A stretch of DNA of 12,952 bases. Source: Halovenus sp. GTDB lineage: Archaea; Halobacteriota; Halobacteria; Halobacteriales; Haloarculaceae. Below the pieces are notes generated by a model that was not told the origin of the DNA, did no database searches, and saw only the letters and a program-made list of their open reading frames with translations. This document shows, piece after piece, positions 6,380-12,952 of this stretch (within the stretch, counting starts at the first letter, position 1; each line of letters begins with the position of its first letter). Made by a program: the position numbers and the translations under genes. Location of the stretch: NCBI GenBank assembly GCA_003551265.1, contig PUMG01000140.1, forward strand, positions 1-12,952, given 5' to 3'.

Positions 6380-6388
6380 TATTTAAAA
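6380..6388 (-). promoter_or_regulatory. TATA-like box of the RHH gene
   Basis: The plus strand reads TATTTAAAA at 6380-6388, so the minus strand has TTTTAAATA starting 29 bp before the ATG at 6351. This would give a leader of only a few bases. It is one of the best TATA matches in the window. Confidence 0.55.
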
Positions 6389-6415
6389 CTGACGGGGGTA
6401 TGTTCCCCGGAATTG

Positions 6416-6444
6416 GAATATTGGCTAATTAATTCTCAATATTC
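6416..6444. repeat. Perfect inverted repeat with two AATATT half-sites
   Basis: GAATATTG (6416-6423) and CAATATTC (6437-6444) form an 8-bp perfect inverted repeat with a 13-bp spacer that itself contains AATTAATT. The two AATATT centres are 21 bp apart, two helical turns, so dimers bound at each would lie on the same DNA face. It sits between the RHH regulator and menF, in the most A+T-rich part of the gap. A regulator operator is a reasonable reading, but the owner is unproven. Confidence 0.4.
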
Positions 6445-6506
6445 TCTGCCTATCCGAAAACGGAAGTTTGAATACTCGCAAGACACGGCTCTGAACAGGT
6501 TCGATA

Positions 6507-6529
6507 AGCCCTCTCAGGTGTGTAGGGCT
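6507..6529 (+). repeat. Hairpin in the menF upstream region
   Basis: AGCCCT (6507-6512) and AGGGCT (6524-6529) pair around an 11-nt loop, 54 bp before the menF ATG. If menF has a long leader it could be an RNA structure. No known riboswitch motif was recognised. Confidence 0.25.
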
Positions 6530-6582
6530 CACCGGATTTCAACCGACGGTATCAAAGGGTCTCCGGTGCAAAGTCGAAACGA

Positions 6583-7929
6583 ATGGAGTCTATCCGTGGA
6601 GAGAGTCGGCCAGTTGGACTCAGTCTCAGTGGGGTTGTCCGGGGGTGTCCGGTCGAGACGACACCCATCCGGTCCTTCCTTCGGATGCTGGGTAGTTCAC
6701 GCGTTGCGTGGGCGTCCCCGACGACGACGATTGCTGCTGGCGGAGCCGCCGCAACACTCACCGCCTCGGGAGAGAACCGGTTCGAACAGCTCCAGACGAA
6801 CGCCGAACAGCTGTTCGAGCGGTTGCAGACCCCGGATTCGCTCCCTGTGGGTGCTAGACCTCGGCTGTTCGGTGGGTTTGCGTTCACGAGTGCTCGTGGT
6901 GAGCTCGTAGCTGATGGTCCCTGGCAACAGTATCCTGATTCGCAGTTCGTTCTGCCGGCCGTGCAGTTGAGCGTGAGTTCTGACGGCACGTGGCTGACGA
7001 CTGCAGCCACCGGCCCTGACGCCGGACAGGTGGCAACAGCACGTCTCGAACGCTGGCGCAAACGAATTGAGTCACTTCCGGAACTCGGTGCTGGCAGTCC
7101 ACCGAAACTACAGAGCAGGCGGCGCACACCGGATCTCGAAGCGTGGCGAAGACAGGTGGAGTCCGTTGTCGACCGGATTCAACACGGGGACCTCGAGAAG
7201 GTCGTGCTCGCACAGTCGCTGTCGGTTGCCCTGGAGAGTGAACCGGATGTCGTGGACATTCTCACCCGTCTCGGCACCTCGTATCCGAGCTGTCACCGGT
7301 TTCTGTTCGAGGCTGTCGAGGGACGTGCCTTCTTCGGCGCAACTCCGGAGCGTCTCGTTCGGTTGCGTGGACGGACAGTCGACACGGAAGCACTCGCTGG
7401 GTCTATCGGACGTGGCGACACCAGAGACGAAGACGACTGGCTGGACACGCAGTTACGTGAGAGCGAGAAGAACGCACACGAGCACTCGCTCGTCGTCGAT
7501 GCCATCCGACAGCAACTCGATGGTGTCACTGGTGACCTCGAAACTGGCACGCGGACTGTTCGAAAGCTCTCGAATGTCCAGCATCTCCAGACGCCGATTC
7601 GGGCGACGCTTGCCGAGGACCGTCACGTCCTCGAACTGGTCGAGAAGCTCCATCCGACGCCAGCCGTCGGTGGTCTGCCACCGGACAGCGCGTGCCGGAC
7701 GATTCGTGAACTGGAGGGGTTTGACCGAGGGTGGTACGCAGCGCCGGTTGGATGGGTCGACGAGAACGGAGACGGCACGTTCGTCGTGGGAATTCGCTCG
7801 GCGGTCACCGAAGGAAACACCGCGACGCTGTTTGCCGGTGCGGGTATCGTCTCGGACAGCAATCCTGACCAGGAGTGGGACGAACTGCAGTTGAAGTTCC
7901 GCCCGATTCTCGACGAGTTCGACCGATAG
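6583..7929 (+). CDS. menF: Isochorismate synthase MenF
   Basis: A 448-residue chorismate-using enzyme that converts chorismate to isochorismate, the first committed step of menaquinone synthesis. The MenF/EntC/anthranilate-synthase-I catalytic region is complete from about 184: LEKVVLAQSL (204-213) with Lys206 as the probable base that activates water, FGATPERL (251-258) with Glu256, TEALAGSIGRG (268-278), the acidic NAHEHSLVVDAI (297-308), HPTPAVGGLP (357-366), and AGAGIV...EWDELQLKF (418-439) carrying the C-terminal Mg ligands. The N-terminal 180 residues are the usual less conserved domain. Start ATG 6583 gives a normal haloarchaeal length. A weak GTATCAAA near 6550-6557 may act as promoter. 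It is followed after one base by menD, which uses its product, so the two form an operon. Confidence 0.92.
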   Translation: MESIRGESRPVGLSLSGVVRGCPVETTPIRSFLRMLGSSRVAWASPTTTIAAGGAAATLTASGENRFEQLQTNAEQLFERLQTPDSLPVGARPRLFGGFAFTSARGELVADGPWQQYPDSQFVLPAVQLSVSSDGTWLTTAATGPDAGQVATARLERWRKRIESLPELGAGSPPKLQSRRRTPDLEAWRRQVESVVDRIQHGDLEKVVLAQSLSVALESEPDVVDILTRLGTSYPSCHRFLFEAVEGRAFFGATPERLVRLRGRTVDTEALAGSIGRGDTRDEDDWLDTQLRESEKNAHEHSLVVDAIRQQLDGVTGDLETGTRTVRKLSNVQHLQTPIRATLAEDRHVLELVEKLHPTPAVGGLPPDSACRTIRELEGFDRGWYAAPVGWVDENGDGTFVVGIRSAVTEGNTATLFAGAGIVSDSNPDQEWDELQLKFRPILDEFDR

Positions 7930-7930
7930 C

Positions 7931-9685
7931 ATGGCGTATCCGAACCGAAACACGCTCTGGGCGACGGTGCTCGTCGAGGAACTTGCGGCAGGCGGTGTCG
8001 ACGCAGTGTGTCTCTGTCCCGGCAGTCGGTCGACACCGCTCACGTTCGCCTTCGACGCACACCCGGCTATCGAGACGTTCTCACACCTGGACGAGCGCTC
8101 GGGTGCGTTTTTTGCGCTCGGACGGAGTCGCCGAACGGGACGGCCGACGCCGGTGGTTTGTACGTCGGGGACTGCTGCGGCGAACTTCCACCCCGCCGTA
8201 CTCGAAGCGAGCGAGAGCAACGTGCCGTTGCTGTTGCTCACCGCCGATCGCCCACCGGAGTTGCACGACAGCGGTGCGAACCAGACAACGGACCAGATAA
8301 AACTCTACGGCGATGCAGTCCGCTGGTATCGCCAGCTCCCAGAGCCGGAGGCAGACCCCCGTAAACTGCGCTCGCTCCGTGTCGCAGCTGCCCGTGCACT
8401 CGCGAACGCAACGGGAACACCTCCCGGTCCAGTCCATCTGAACGTTCCGTTCCGGAAGCCACTGGAACCGACTCTAGTTCCGGGGGACGTTCCTGATGAA
8501 TTGTCCGAATGTGCACCGCTCGCGATGGATGGGCGGTCTGGGCCGTTCGTCGAGACTGTACAGGGTCACCCAGAACTCGATTCGTCCGAACTGGGAGAGG
8601 TTGCGTCGGCAATCGACGACGCAGACTGCGGCTTGATTGTCTGCGGCCCGGCTACCCAACCAACACCATCACGGGATGCGCTGTCTCGACTGGCACGAGC
8701 GACCGAGTACCCTGTCCTCGCTGACCCGCTCTCGGGTCATCGGTTCAGTGAGCGCGTCGAGGACTGTCTCATCTGCGGGGGATACGACGCCTATCTCGAC
8801 GGCTGTGACTGGCCGGAGCCCGAGGTCGTTGTTCGCTTCGGTGCATCACCCACGTCGAAAGTGCTCCGGAAGTATCTTGCCCGCGTCGATGCTCGCCAGT
8901 TCGTCGTCGACGGCGCTGGTGGGTGGCCGGAAGCCGAGTTCACCGCGACCGACCTCGTGGCTGCCGACCCAACGCGACTCACTACCTCACTGGCTGGGAT
9001 GGTACATTCGCCAGCCGATTCAGCATACAGCGAGCGTTTCGAGCGGACAGAACAGTGGTACTGGGACCTCGTGAGCGAGGCGTGTGAGGCACGCTTTTTC
9101 GAAGGCGGCGTGCTCGCGGCAGTCTCAGAACACCTCCCCTCTGAGTCGACGCTGTTCGTCTCGAACAGTATGCCTGTGCGTGATCTCGACCGGTTCGGTC
9201 GTCCGCGTGCGGAGTCGGTGACCGTTCTCGGGAACCGTGGTGTGAGTGGTATCGACGGCATCATCTCGACCGCTCTCGGTGCGGGAAGTGCCAGTGACGA
9301 GCCGTTGATTCTCGTCACAGGAGACCTGGCGTTTTATCACGATATGAACGGCTTACTCGCACTCTCGCGCTGTAACGTCGATGCGACCATCGTGCTCGTC
9401 GACAACGACGGGGGCGGTATCTTCCACAAGCTCCCGGTTGAGAGGTTCGACCCGCCCTTCACCGAGCAGTTCAGAACACCTCACGGACTGGATTTTTCCG
9501 TGACTACCGACCTGTACGACTTCGAGTTCGAACGGCTGGACACGCGGACGGAGTTCGTCGATGCGTTCACGAACGCTGTTGAACGTGATGGGTCGCAGGT
9601 GCTCTCTGTGGAGTTCGACGCCGAATCAAGCCATCGCTACCGGGAGACGATCCAGGAGCGGGTTGTTACAAAAATGGGTGGTTGA
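7931..9685 (+). CDS. menD: 2-succinyl-5-enolpyruvyl-6-hydroxy-3-cyclohexene-1-carboxylate synthase MenD
   Basis: A 584-residue thiamine-diphosphate enzyme that joins isochorismate to the succinyl semialdehyde unit from 2-oxoglutarate, giving SEPHCHC. The N-terminal domain has CLCPGSRSTPLT (27-38), the ThDP-activating Glu55 in HLDERSGAFFALG, CTSGTAAANFHPAVLEA (77-93), TADRPPEL (104-111) and HLNVPFRKPLEP (169-180). The C-terminal domain has SNSMPVRDLDRF (411-422), NRGVSGIDG (435-443) and the ThDP/Mg motif beginning LVTGDLAFYHDMNGL (461-475), ending with VLVDNDGGGIF (488-498). All expected blocks are intact. It starts 1 bp after the menF stop with no ribosome site of its own, so coupled translation is likely. 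The later genes menC, menB, menE and menA are not in this window. Confidence 0.95.
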   Translation: MAYPNRNTLWATVLVEELAAGGVDAVCLCPGSRSTPLTFAFDAHPAIETFSHLDERSGAFFALGRSRRTGRPTPVVCTSGTAAANFHPAVLEASESNVPLLLLTADRPPELHDSGANQTTDQIKLYGDAVRWYRQLPEPEADPRKLRSLRVAAARALANATGTPPGPVHLNVPFRKPLEPTLVPGDVPDELSECAPLAMDGRSGPFVETVQGHPELDSSELGEVASAIDDADCGLIVCGPATQPTPSRDALSRLARATEYPVLADPLSGHRFSERVEDCLICGGYDAYLDGCDWPEPEVVVRFGASPTSKVLRKYLARVDARQFVVDGAGGWPEAEFTATDLVAADPTRLTTSLAGMVHSPADSAYSERFERTEQWYWDLVSEACEARFFEGGVLAAVSEHLPSESTLFVSNSMPVRDLDRFGRPRAESVTVLGNRGVSGIDGIISTALGAGSASDEPLILVTGDLAFYHDMNGLLALSRCNVDATIVLVDNDGGGIFHKLPVERFDPPFTEQFRTPHGLDFSVTTDLYDFEFERLDTRTEFVDAFTNAVERDGSQVLSVEFDAESSHRYRETIQERVVTKMGG

Positions 9686-10024
9686 GACTCAGTACCTCTC
9701 AACGTTCGGTAATGTGCGCCCGAACACTAACGACCAGCATCATCCCGGGCGGTGTGCCACGTCAGCTGGCTAACCCTCGTGCGGGCGCAGGGAGAACGAA
9801 TCTCCTGGGTGCACGCGCGGCGGATACCGCGAGCGCGAACTACTGTCGCATGCCCGGGTTCTCCGCGCGTCATCGCACCTGTGCAGGTTCGCTCAGGCGG
9901 GGACTGGGGCACGCAAGGAGAGGTACGTACTCCAGCGGCAAGTATTCACCGTCTACTGGAGGTGGCCTCAAAGCGGTGACCGAAGACCAGTACGTATACC
10001 ACGACCGAGCATCAACAGGGTGGT
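9686..10024. other. Structured non-coding gap between menD and coaD (possible RNA gene)
   Basis: No credible protein is encoded here: open frames such as 9752-9979 and 9682-10140 are rich in Arg and Ser, lack motifs, and the latter overlaps coaD out of frame. The DNA is full of nested complementary segments. These include GTTGAG/CTCAAC (9681-9686/9698-9703), GTTCGG/CCGAAC (9704-9709/9720-9725), and a long interrupted helix: GTGCC/GGCAC (9754-9758/9908-9912), GTGCG/CGCAC (9779-9783/9874-9878), GCGC/GCGC (9785-9788/9865-9868), GGAGAAC/GTTCTCC (9791-9797/9858-9864). CTCCAG/CTGGAG (9930-9935/9956-9961) forms another hairpin. Such nesting suggests a folded RNA of about 250-320 nt. The signature motifs of SRP RNA (helix 8 GNRA loop with AGCAG) and RNase P RNA were not found, so no class is assigned. 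Confidence 0.4.
9994..9999 (+). promoter_or_regulatory. TATA-like site before coaD
   Basis: GTATAC at 9994-9999, inside TACGTATACC, is 26-31 bp before the GTG at 10025 and would give a leaderless coaD transcript. The match to the haloarchaeal consensus is moderate. Confidence 0.35.
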
Positions 10025-10543
10025 GTGACTCGAAGCGACCGGATTGCGATTCTTGGAGGGACGTTCACACCCGTCCACAACGGACACAGAGCGCTGTTAC
10101 ACACGGCGTTTCAGACGGCGAGCCAGGACCGAGCCGGTGATGGGCACGTTATCGTGGGGTTGACGGATTCTGCGGTTGCCAGACAGACACGAAGTGATCC
10201 GGACCACGTGGCGAAACTCGGGGAGTTCGACCAGCGTCGAGAGCGCCTCGATACGGAACTGGCGAAACTCGCCGACATCTACGACACCACCTACGACATC
10301 GTTCGTCTCGAAGACACCCACGGACCGGCAGCCACACGAGACGATATCAACGCGCTCGTTGTCTCCCCCGAATCGAAAGCCCAGCGACGGGCGTACGAAC
10401 TCAACGAGATGCGTGCTGAAAATGGGCTGCCGCGACTGGAGATTCACACTGCACCGTTCGTCGTCGCCGAAGACGGAACGCGCATCAGCAGCACACGAAT
10501 CCGAAACGGCGAAATCGACGAACACGGCCGATTGCTCGACTGA
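10025..10543 (+). CDS. coaD: Archaeal phosphopantetheine adenylyltransferase
   Basis: A 172-residue nucleotidyltransferase (archaeal/eukaryotic-type PPAT, COG1019) that transfers AMP from ATP to 4'-phosphopantetheine, the next-to-last step of coenzyme A synthesis. The superfamily signature is in place: IAILGGTFTPVHNGHRALL (7-25), with the HxGH nucleotide site at His18-Asn19-Gly20-His21. The second ATP motif is ISSTRIR (154-160). Other conserved features are VGLTDSAVARQ (44-54) and ALVVSPES (110-117). Length fits the family (about 155-175). The start is GTG at 10025: no in-frame ATG precedes the HNGH motif, and the next candidates would cut into the first strand. It stands alone downstream of the structured gap and converges with the reductase gene, leaving 21 bp. 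Confidence 0.9.
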   Translation: MTRSDRIAILGGTFTPVHNGHRALLHTAFQTASQDRAGDGHVIVGLTDSAVARQTRSDPDHVAKLGEFDQRRERLDTELAKLADIYDTTYDIVRLEDTHGPAATRDDINALVVSPESKAQRRAYELNEMRAENGLPRLEIHTAPFVVAEDGTRISSTRIRNGEIDEHGRLLD

Positions 10544-10564
10544 AATTCGCCGAAGTTTCACCCG

Positions 10565-11923
10565 TCAGTATCTGTACTCGGATTCGCTGAACTGCACGTA
10601 GTCTCCGTCGGCGAAGCGTTTTTTCATCCGGCGGTACATCATCAGCAGTTTCACTCCGGACAGACCCGCGCGAAGCGTACTCCAGAGGGTGTACTCACCG
10701 TGGTTGACCATCGAATCGGTCGTCTCGAACGCCCAGTCCCAGTCGGCGGGTCCGAACTCCCTGACCACCTCCGCCATCGTGACGTTTCGCAACACCTCGG
10801 CACCGAGTGCGTTTTTCCATTCGCTGTTGTATCGCTCCATCCGGTCTGTTGATGCCAGTCGGCCCGCAATTTTACCGGTTCTGACGGCGACATGGTCACC
10901 ACCCTCGTGGAACGCCGAGGTACCTCCCATCGCACCGCCGACGACGGCAATCCCCGCTTCAGTCGGTGATTCGATGGGCTGTGTCGACGAGATCGCGTAC
11001 GTTTCGGTGCCCCTGTGCTTTGCTCTGTCCTCGACGAGTGGGAAGTCGTCGAGTTCGTACTCGGGGTACTCCAGTTCGAGCAGCCGTCGGATGTACTCGT
11101 TGCCGCGAGGAATCCGGTCGTCTTCCGCCTGGAGCAGTTTCCAGTCTCGGTGGTCGTAGTCGTCGATGTCGAGACCGATTGGCATCGTGAGTCCGATGCG
11201 TGCCACGTTTCCGTCGTTCGGAAACACCCACGGGTACGCCGTATGGCCGGGCATCACACCCCACCAGAACTTGAGCCGGTGTGGCTCGAACAGCTCCTCG
11301 GGAACCTCGCGGTGTTCCTGATAGGCGATGTGGTTGACCTTCGAGGGGTTGAGCACGTCTGCAATCCGTCGTTCTGGCGACGTGAACTGGTCGAGTGTCT
11401 CGATGGTTACGGTCCGCTGTGGACCGTCGGCGAGGACGAGATACTCTGCTTCGATCTGTTCGCCACTTGAGAGCGTCAGCGTGTGGGTGTGCCCGCCGTC
11501 GAGGTCGGTCTCTACCTCGGTCACGCTGGCACCCACCTCGTAGCTTGCACCCGAGGTTTCGGCCTCTTCGCGGAGCCAGTCGTCGAATCTGGCGCGGTGG
11601 AACGCGCAGCCGAAGTGCGGGTACGAGGCGTCGATGCCGGTGTGGTCGATAGAGAGCTTCGCGGACGGACCGAGAAAGTCAGCACCGTCGAGATGCTGCA
11701 GAATAATCTCCTCTGGAATCTCGTCCGGCTCGAAATCCATCAGGTCGATCCAGTAATCGAGCAGGCCGGCGGCGTCGGTCGAATCTGGGCCAAGCTGTTC
11801 GCGGTCAGCCCGTGGCACTCCCTTCTCGAAGACGACCACCTCTGCGTCACGCTCCGCGGCAGTCCACGCGGCGGAGGTTCCGGCGGGCCCTCCGCCGACG
11901 ATTGCGACGTCGATTCGCTCCAT
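10565..11923 (-). CDS. Geranylgeranyl-reductase-family FAD-dependent oxidoreductase
   Basis: A 452-residue flavoprotein. The N-terminal FAD dinucleotide loop is VAIVGGGPAGTSAAW (6-20), followed by VVVFEKG (29-35). The substrate-domain motif PGHTAYPWVFP (225-235) matches the PxxYxWxFP signature of geranylgeranyl reductases. The second FAD-contact segment is GGAMGGTSAFHEGGDHVAVR (329-348). These enzymes saturate isoprenoid double bonds, in archaeal ether lipids, chlorophyll side chains or menaquinone (MenJ). Haloarchaea carry several paralogues, so the substrate is not fixed by sequence. Proximity to menFD makes a menaquinone side-chain reductase possible. The C-terminus is basic (VKLLMMYRRMKKRF, 424-437) and could sit at the membrane surface. 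A TATA-like site lies at 11947-11953. ATG 11921-11923 puts the FAD loop at the expected distance from the start. Confidence 0.8.
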   Translation of the reverse strand: MERIDVAIVGGGPAGTSAAWTAAERDAEVVVFEKGVPRADREQLGPDSTDAAGLLDYWIDLMDFEPDEIPEEIILQHLDGADFLGPSAKLSIDHTGIDASYPHFGCAFHRARFDDWLREEAETSGASYEVGASVTEVETDLDGGHTHTLTLSSGEQIEAEYLVLADGPQRTVTIETLDQFTSPERRIADVLNPSKVNHIAYQEHREVPEELFEPHRLKFWWGVMPGHTAYPWVFPNDGNVARIGLTMPIGLDIDDYDHRDWKLLQAEDDRIPRGNEYIRRLLELEYPEYELDDFPLVEDRAKHRGTETYAISSTQPIESPTEAGIAVVGGAMGGTSAFHEGGDHVAVRTGKIAGRLASTDRMERYNSEWKNALGAEVLRNVTMAEVVREFGPADWDWAFETTDSMVNHGEYTLWSTLRAGLSGVKLLMMYRRMKKRFADGDYVQFSESEYRY

Positions 11924-11946
11924 ATCCCTGCTCTCTCACCCGATGG

Positions 11947-11953
11947 TTAAAGT
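11947..11953 (-). promoter_or_regulatory. TATA-like box of the reductase gene
   Basis: On the minus strand ACTTTAA (plus-strand TTAAAGT, 11947-11953) lies 24-30 bp before the ATG at 11923, so this gene probably has its own leaderless promoter rather than depending on read-through from asd. Confidence 0.45.
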
Positions 11954-11986
11954 AGCTCCCATAACGCTCGCCGCGCTCGCTATCGT

Positions 11987-12952
11987 TCAGAGATATCCAC
12001 GCTCGTGCAGCAACTCCCCGTTGAGCAGCGACGCACCTGCTGCTCCCCGGAGGGTATTGTGTGCGAGACAGTTGAACTGAACTCCTCCGTCGGTTTCGCG
12101 CAGTCCACCGGCGGTGACGGTCATCCCGCCGTCGCGCGTTCGGTCGAGACGTGGCTGTGGTCGGTCCGGCTCGTCGAAGACGTGAATCAGCTGGTCCGGC
12201 GAACTGTGCAGGTCCAGCGACGGATACGCACGCATTGCTGCTGCGACGTCATCGGTACTCACGGCTTCTGCGGTGTCGACCCAGACGTTCTCCAGATGTC
12301 CATCGAGCGTCGGAATCCGGTTACACGAGGCTTCAACACGCGCGTCGTGGAGGTGGACCGCTGCTCCGTCGAACTCTCCGAGCAGTCGCCGAGACTCGGT
12401 CTCGATTTTCTGTTCTTCGCCGCCGATGTGTGGGATGGCGTTATCGATGATCTCCATCGAGGAGACGCCGTCGTAGCCCGCACCCGAGACGGCCTGGAGC
12501 GTTGCCACGTTGACTCGTTCGAGGCCAGCGAGCTCGTCGACAGCAGCGAGCGGCGGGACCATGGTTATCGTCGAACAGTTCGGGTTTTTGATGAGTGCAC
12601 CGTCCCAGTCACGTTCGTCACGCTGAACCTCGATGAGGTCGATGTGCTCGGCGTTTATCTCCGGGATTGTGAGCGGGACGTCGTCTGCCATGCGGTGGTT
12701 CGACGAGTTCGACGAGACGACGTAGCCTGCCTCACAGAACTGTGGCTCGACCTCTCGACCGACTGCCGACGGGAGTGAGGAAAACAGGATGTCGATATCG
12801 TCGGGAACCGCAGCTGGAGACGTCTCGGTAACCGTCGATTCAGCGACGTGGTCCGGGATTGGGGAGTCGATTCGCCACTTTGCAACCTCGTGGTAGGGCT
12901 GTCCAGCGCTGTCGTCACTCGCAGTGAGTGCCGCAATCTCGAACGTGGGGTG
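11987..12952 (-). CDS. asd: Aspartate-semialdehyde dehydrogenase, 5' end outside window
   Basis: The frame stays open from the stop at 11987-11989 to the window edge, giving 321 visible codons. The first visible residues, HPTFEIAALTASDDSAGQPY, belong after the nucleotide-binding start of the protein, so roughly 25-35 residues are missing. An internal ATG at 12691 is not the real start, because the 87 codons before it continue the family sequence (for example LFSSLPSAVG and VVSSNSSNHR). The enzyme reduces aspartyl phosphate to aspartate semialdehyde, for lysine, threonine and methionine. The catalytic Cys is in NPNCSTI (codon 12575-12577), and SGAGYDGVSS follows, as in the archaeal/fungal-type enzyme. 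The C-terminus ends normally. The stop is 63 bp upstream of the reductase gene on the same strand. Confidence 0.92.
   Translation of the reverse strand, partial: HPTFEIAALTASDDSAGQPYHEVAKWRIDSPIPDHVAESTVTETSPAAVPDDIDILFSSLPSAVGREVEPQFCEAGYVVSSNSSNHRMADDVPLTIPEINAEHIDLIEVQRDERDWDGALIKNPNCSTITMVPPLAAVDELAGLERVNVATLQAVSGAGYDGVSSMEIIDNAIPHIGGEEQKIETESRRLLGEFDGAAVHLHDARVEASCNRIPTLDGHLENVWVDTAEAVSTDDVAAAMRAYPSLDLHSSPDQLIHVFDEPDRPQPRLDRTRDGGMTVTAGGLRETDGGVQFNCLAHNTLRGAAGASLLNGELLHERGYL

Noticed and set aside
7453..8241. 262-residue minus-strand open frame over menF/menD
   Set aside because: Antisense to two well-supported enzymes, no family features.
9686..10024. SRP (7S) RNA or RNase P RNA in the menD-coaD gap
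   Set aside because: Length and rod-like pairing fit SRP RNA loosely, but the conserved helix 8 pattern (GNRA-type loop followed by AGCAG) and the RNase P blocks (GAGGAAAGTC-like, ACAGAA-like) were not found on either strand.
9682..10140. 152-residue plus-strand open frame
   Set aside because: Overlaps the end of menD and the start of coaD out of frame, Arg/Ser-rich, no motif. It is a by-product of G+C-rich DNA.
12689..12691. ATG as start of aspartate-semialdehyde dehydrogenase
   Set aside because: The same frame stays open to the window edge and the upstream 87 codons read as the family's N-terminal half, so the gene is cut by the window rather than shortened.
12005..12778. 257-residue plus-strand open frame over asd
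   Set aside because: Antisense to asd, whose catalytic Cys motif and continuous frame are clear.
1..12952. CRISPR array, tRNA or phage module
   Set aside because: No regularly spaced repeats, no tRNA T-loop/acceptor pattern and no structural phage gene were seen on either strand.

Overview
The window looks like part of a haloarchaeal chromosome (class Halobacteria). The evidence is moderately high G+C, strongly acidic predicted proteins, many genes with a TATA-like box about 25-30 bp upstream of the start and no ribosome binding site (leaderless promoters), and several families typical of haloarchaea: UPF0058, a small RHH regulator, an archaeal CoaD, a geranylgeranyl-reductase-family flavoprotein, and MenF/MenD.

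Left part (1-1514) is accessory DNA. It opens with the 3' end of an IS200/IS605-type tnpB gene, whose stop codon lies in a strong terminal hairpin. Next comes a multi-pass membrane protein gene broken by a frameshift, then a VapBC-like toxin-antitoxin pair on the minus strand (AbrB-type antitoxin plus PIN-domain toxin).

Middle part (1515-6351) is metabolic and housekeeping. A 378-bp non-coding stretch precedes a HemG/flavodoxin-like protein. Then come a two-gene unit (atypical extended SDR overlapping a DUF3267 HExxH membrane protein), a LiaF-like membrane protein with a repeated VFG strand motif, and a crotonase-fold enzyme that resembles the PaaG isomerases more than a hydratase. Two small minus-strand genes follow: UPF0058, which abuts the crotonase gene with no bases between them, and an RHH regulator.

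Right part (6352-12952) holds the menaquinone genes menF and menD, 1 bp apart, so isochorismate is made and used by adjacent genes. A 339-bp gap with no credible protein but many nested inverted repeats (possible structured RNA) separates menD from coaD. CoaD makes dephospho-CoA and converges with a minus-strand geranylgeranyl-reductase-family flavoprotein gene. Behind that lies aspartate-semialdehyde dehydrogenase, whose 5' end is cut off by the window edge.

I found no CRISPR array, tRNA, rRNA, prophage or recognisable new defence system. The least explained pieces are the structured gap at 9686-10024, the paired AATATT sites between the RHH gene and menF, and the possible role of the reductase in saturating menaquinone.
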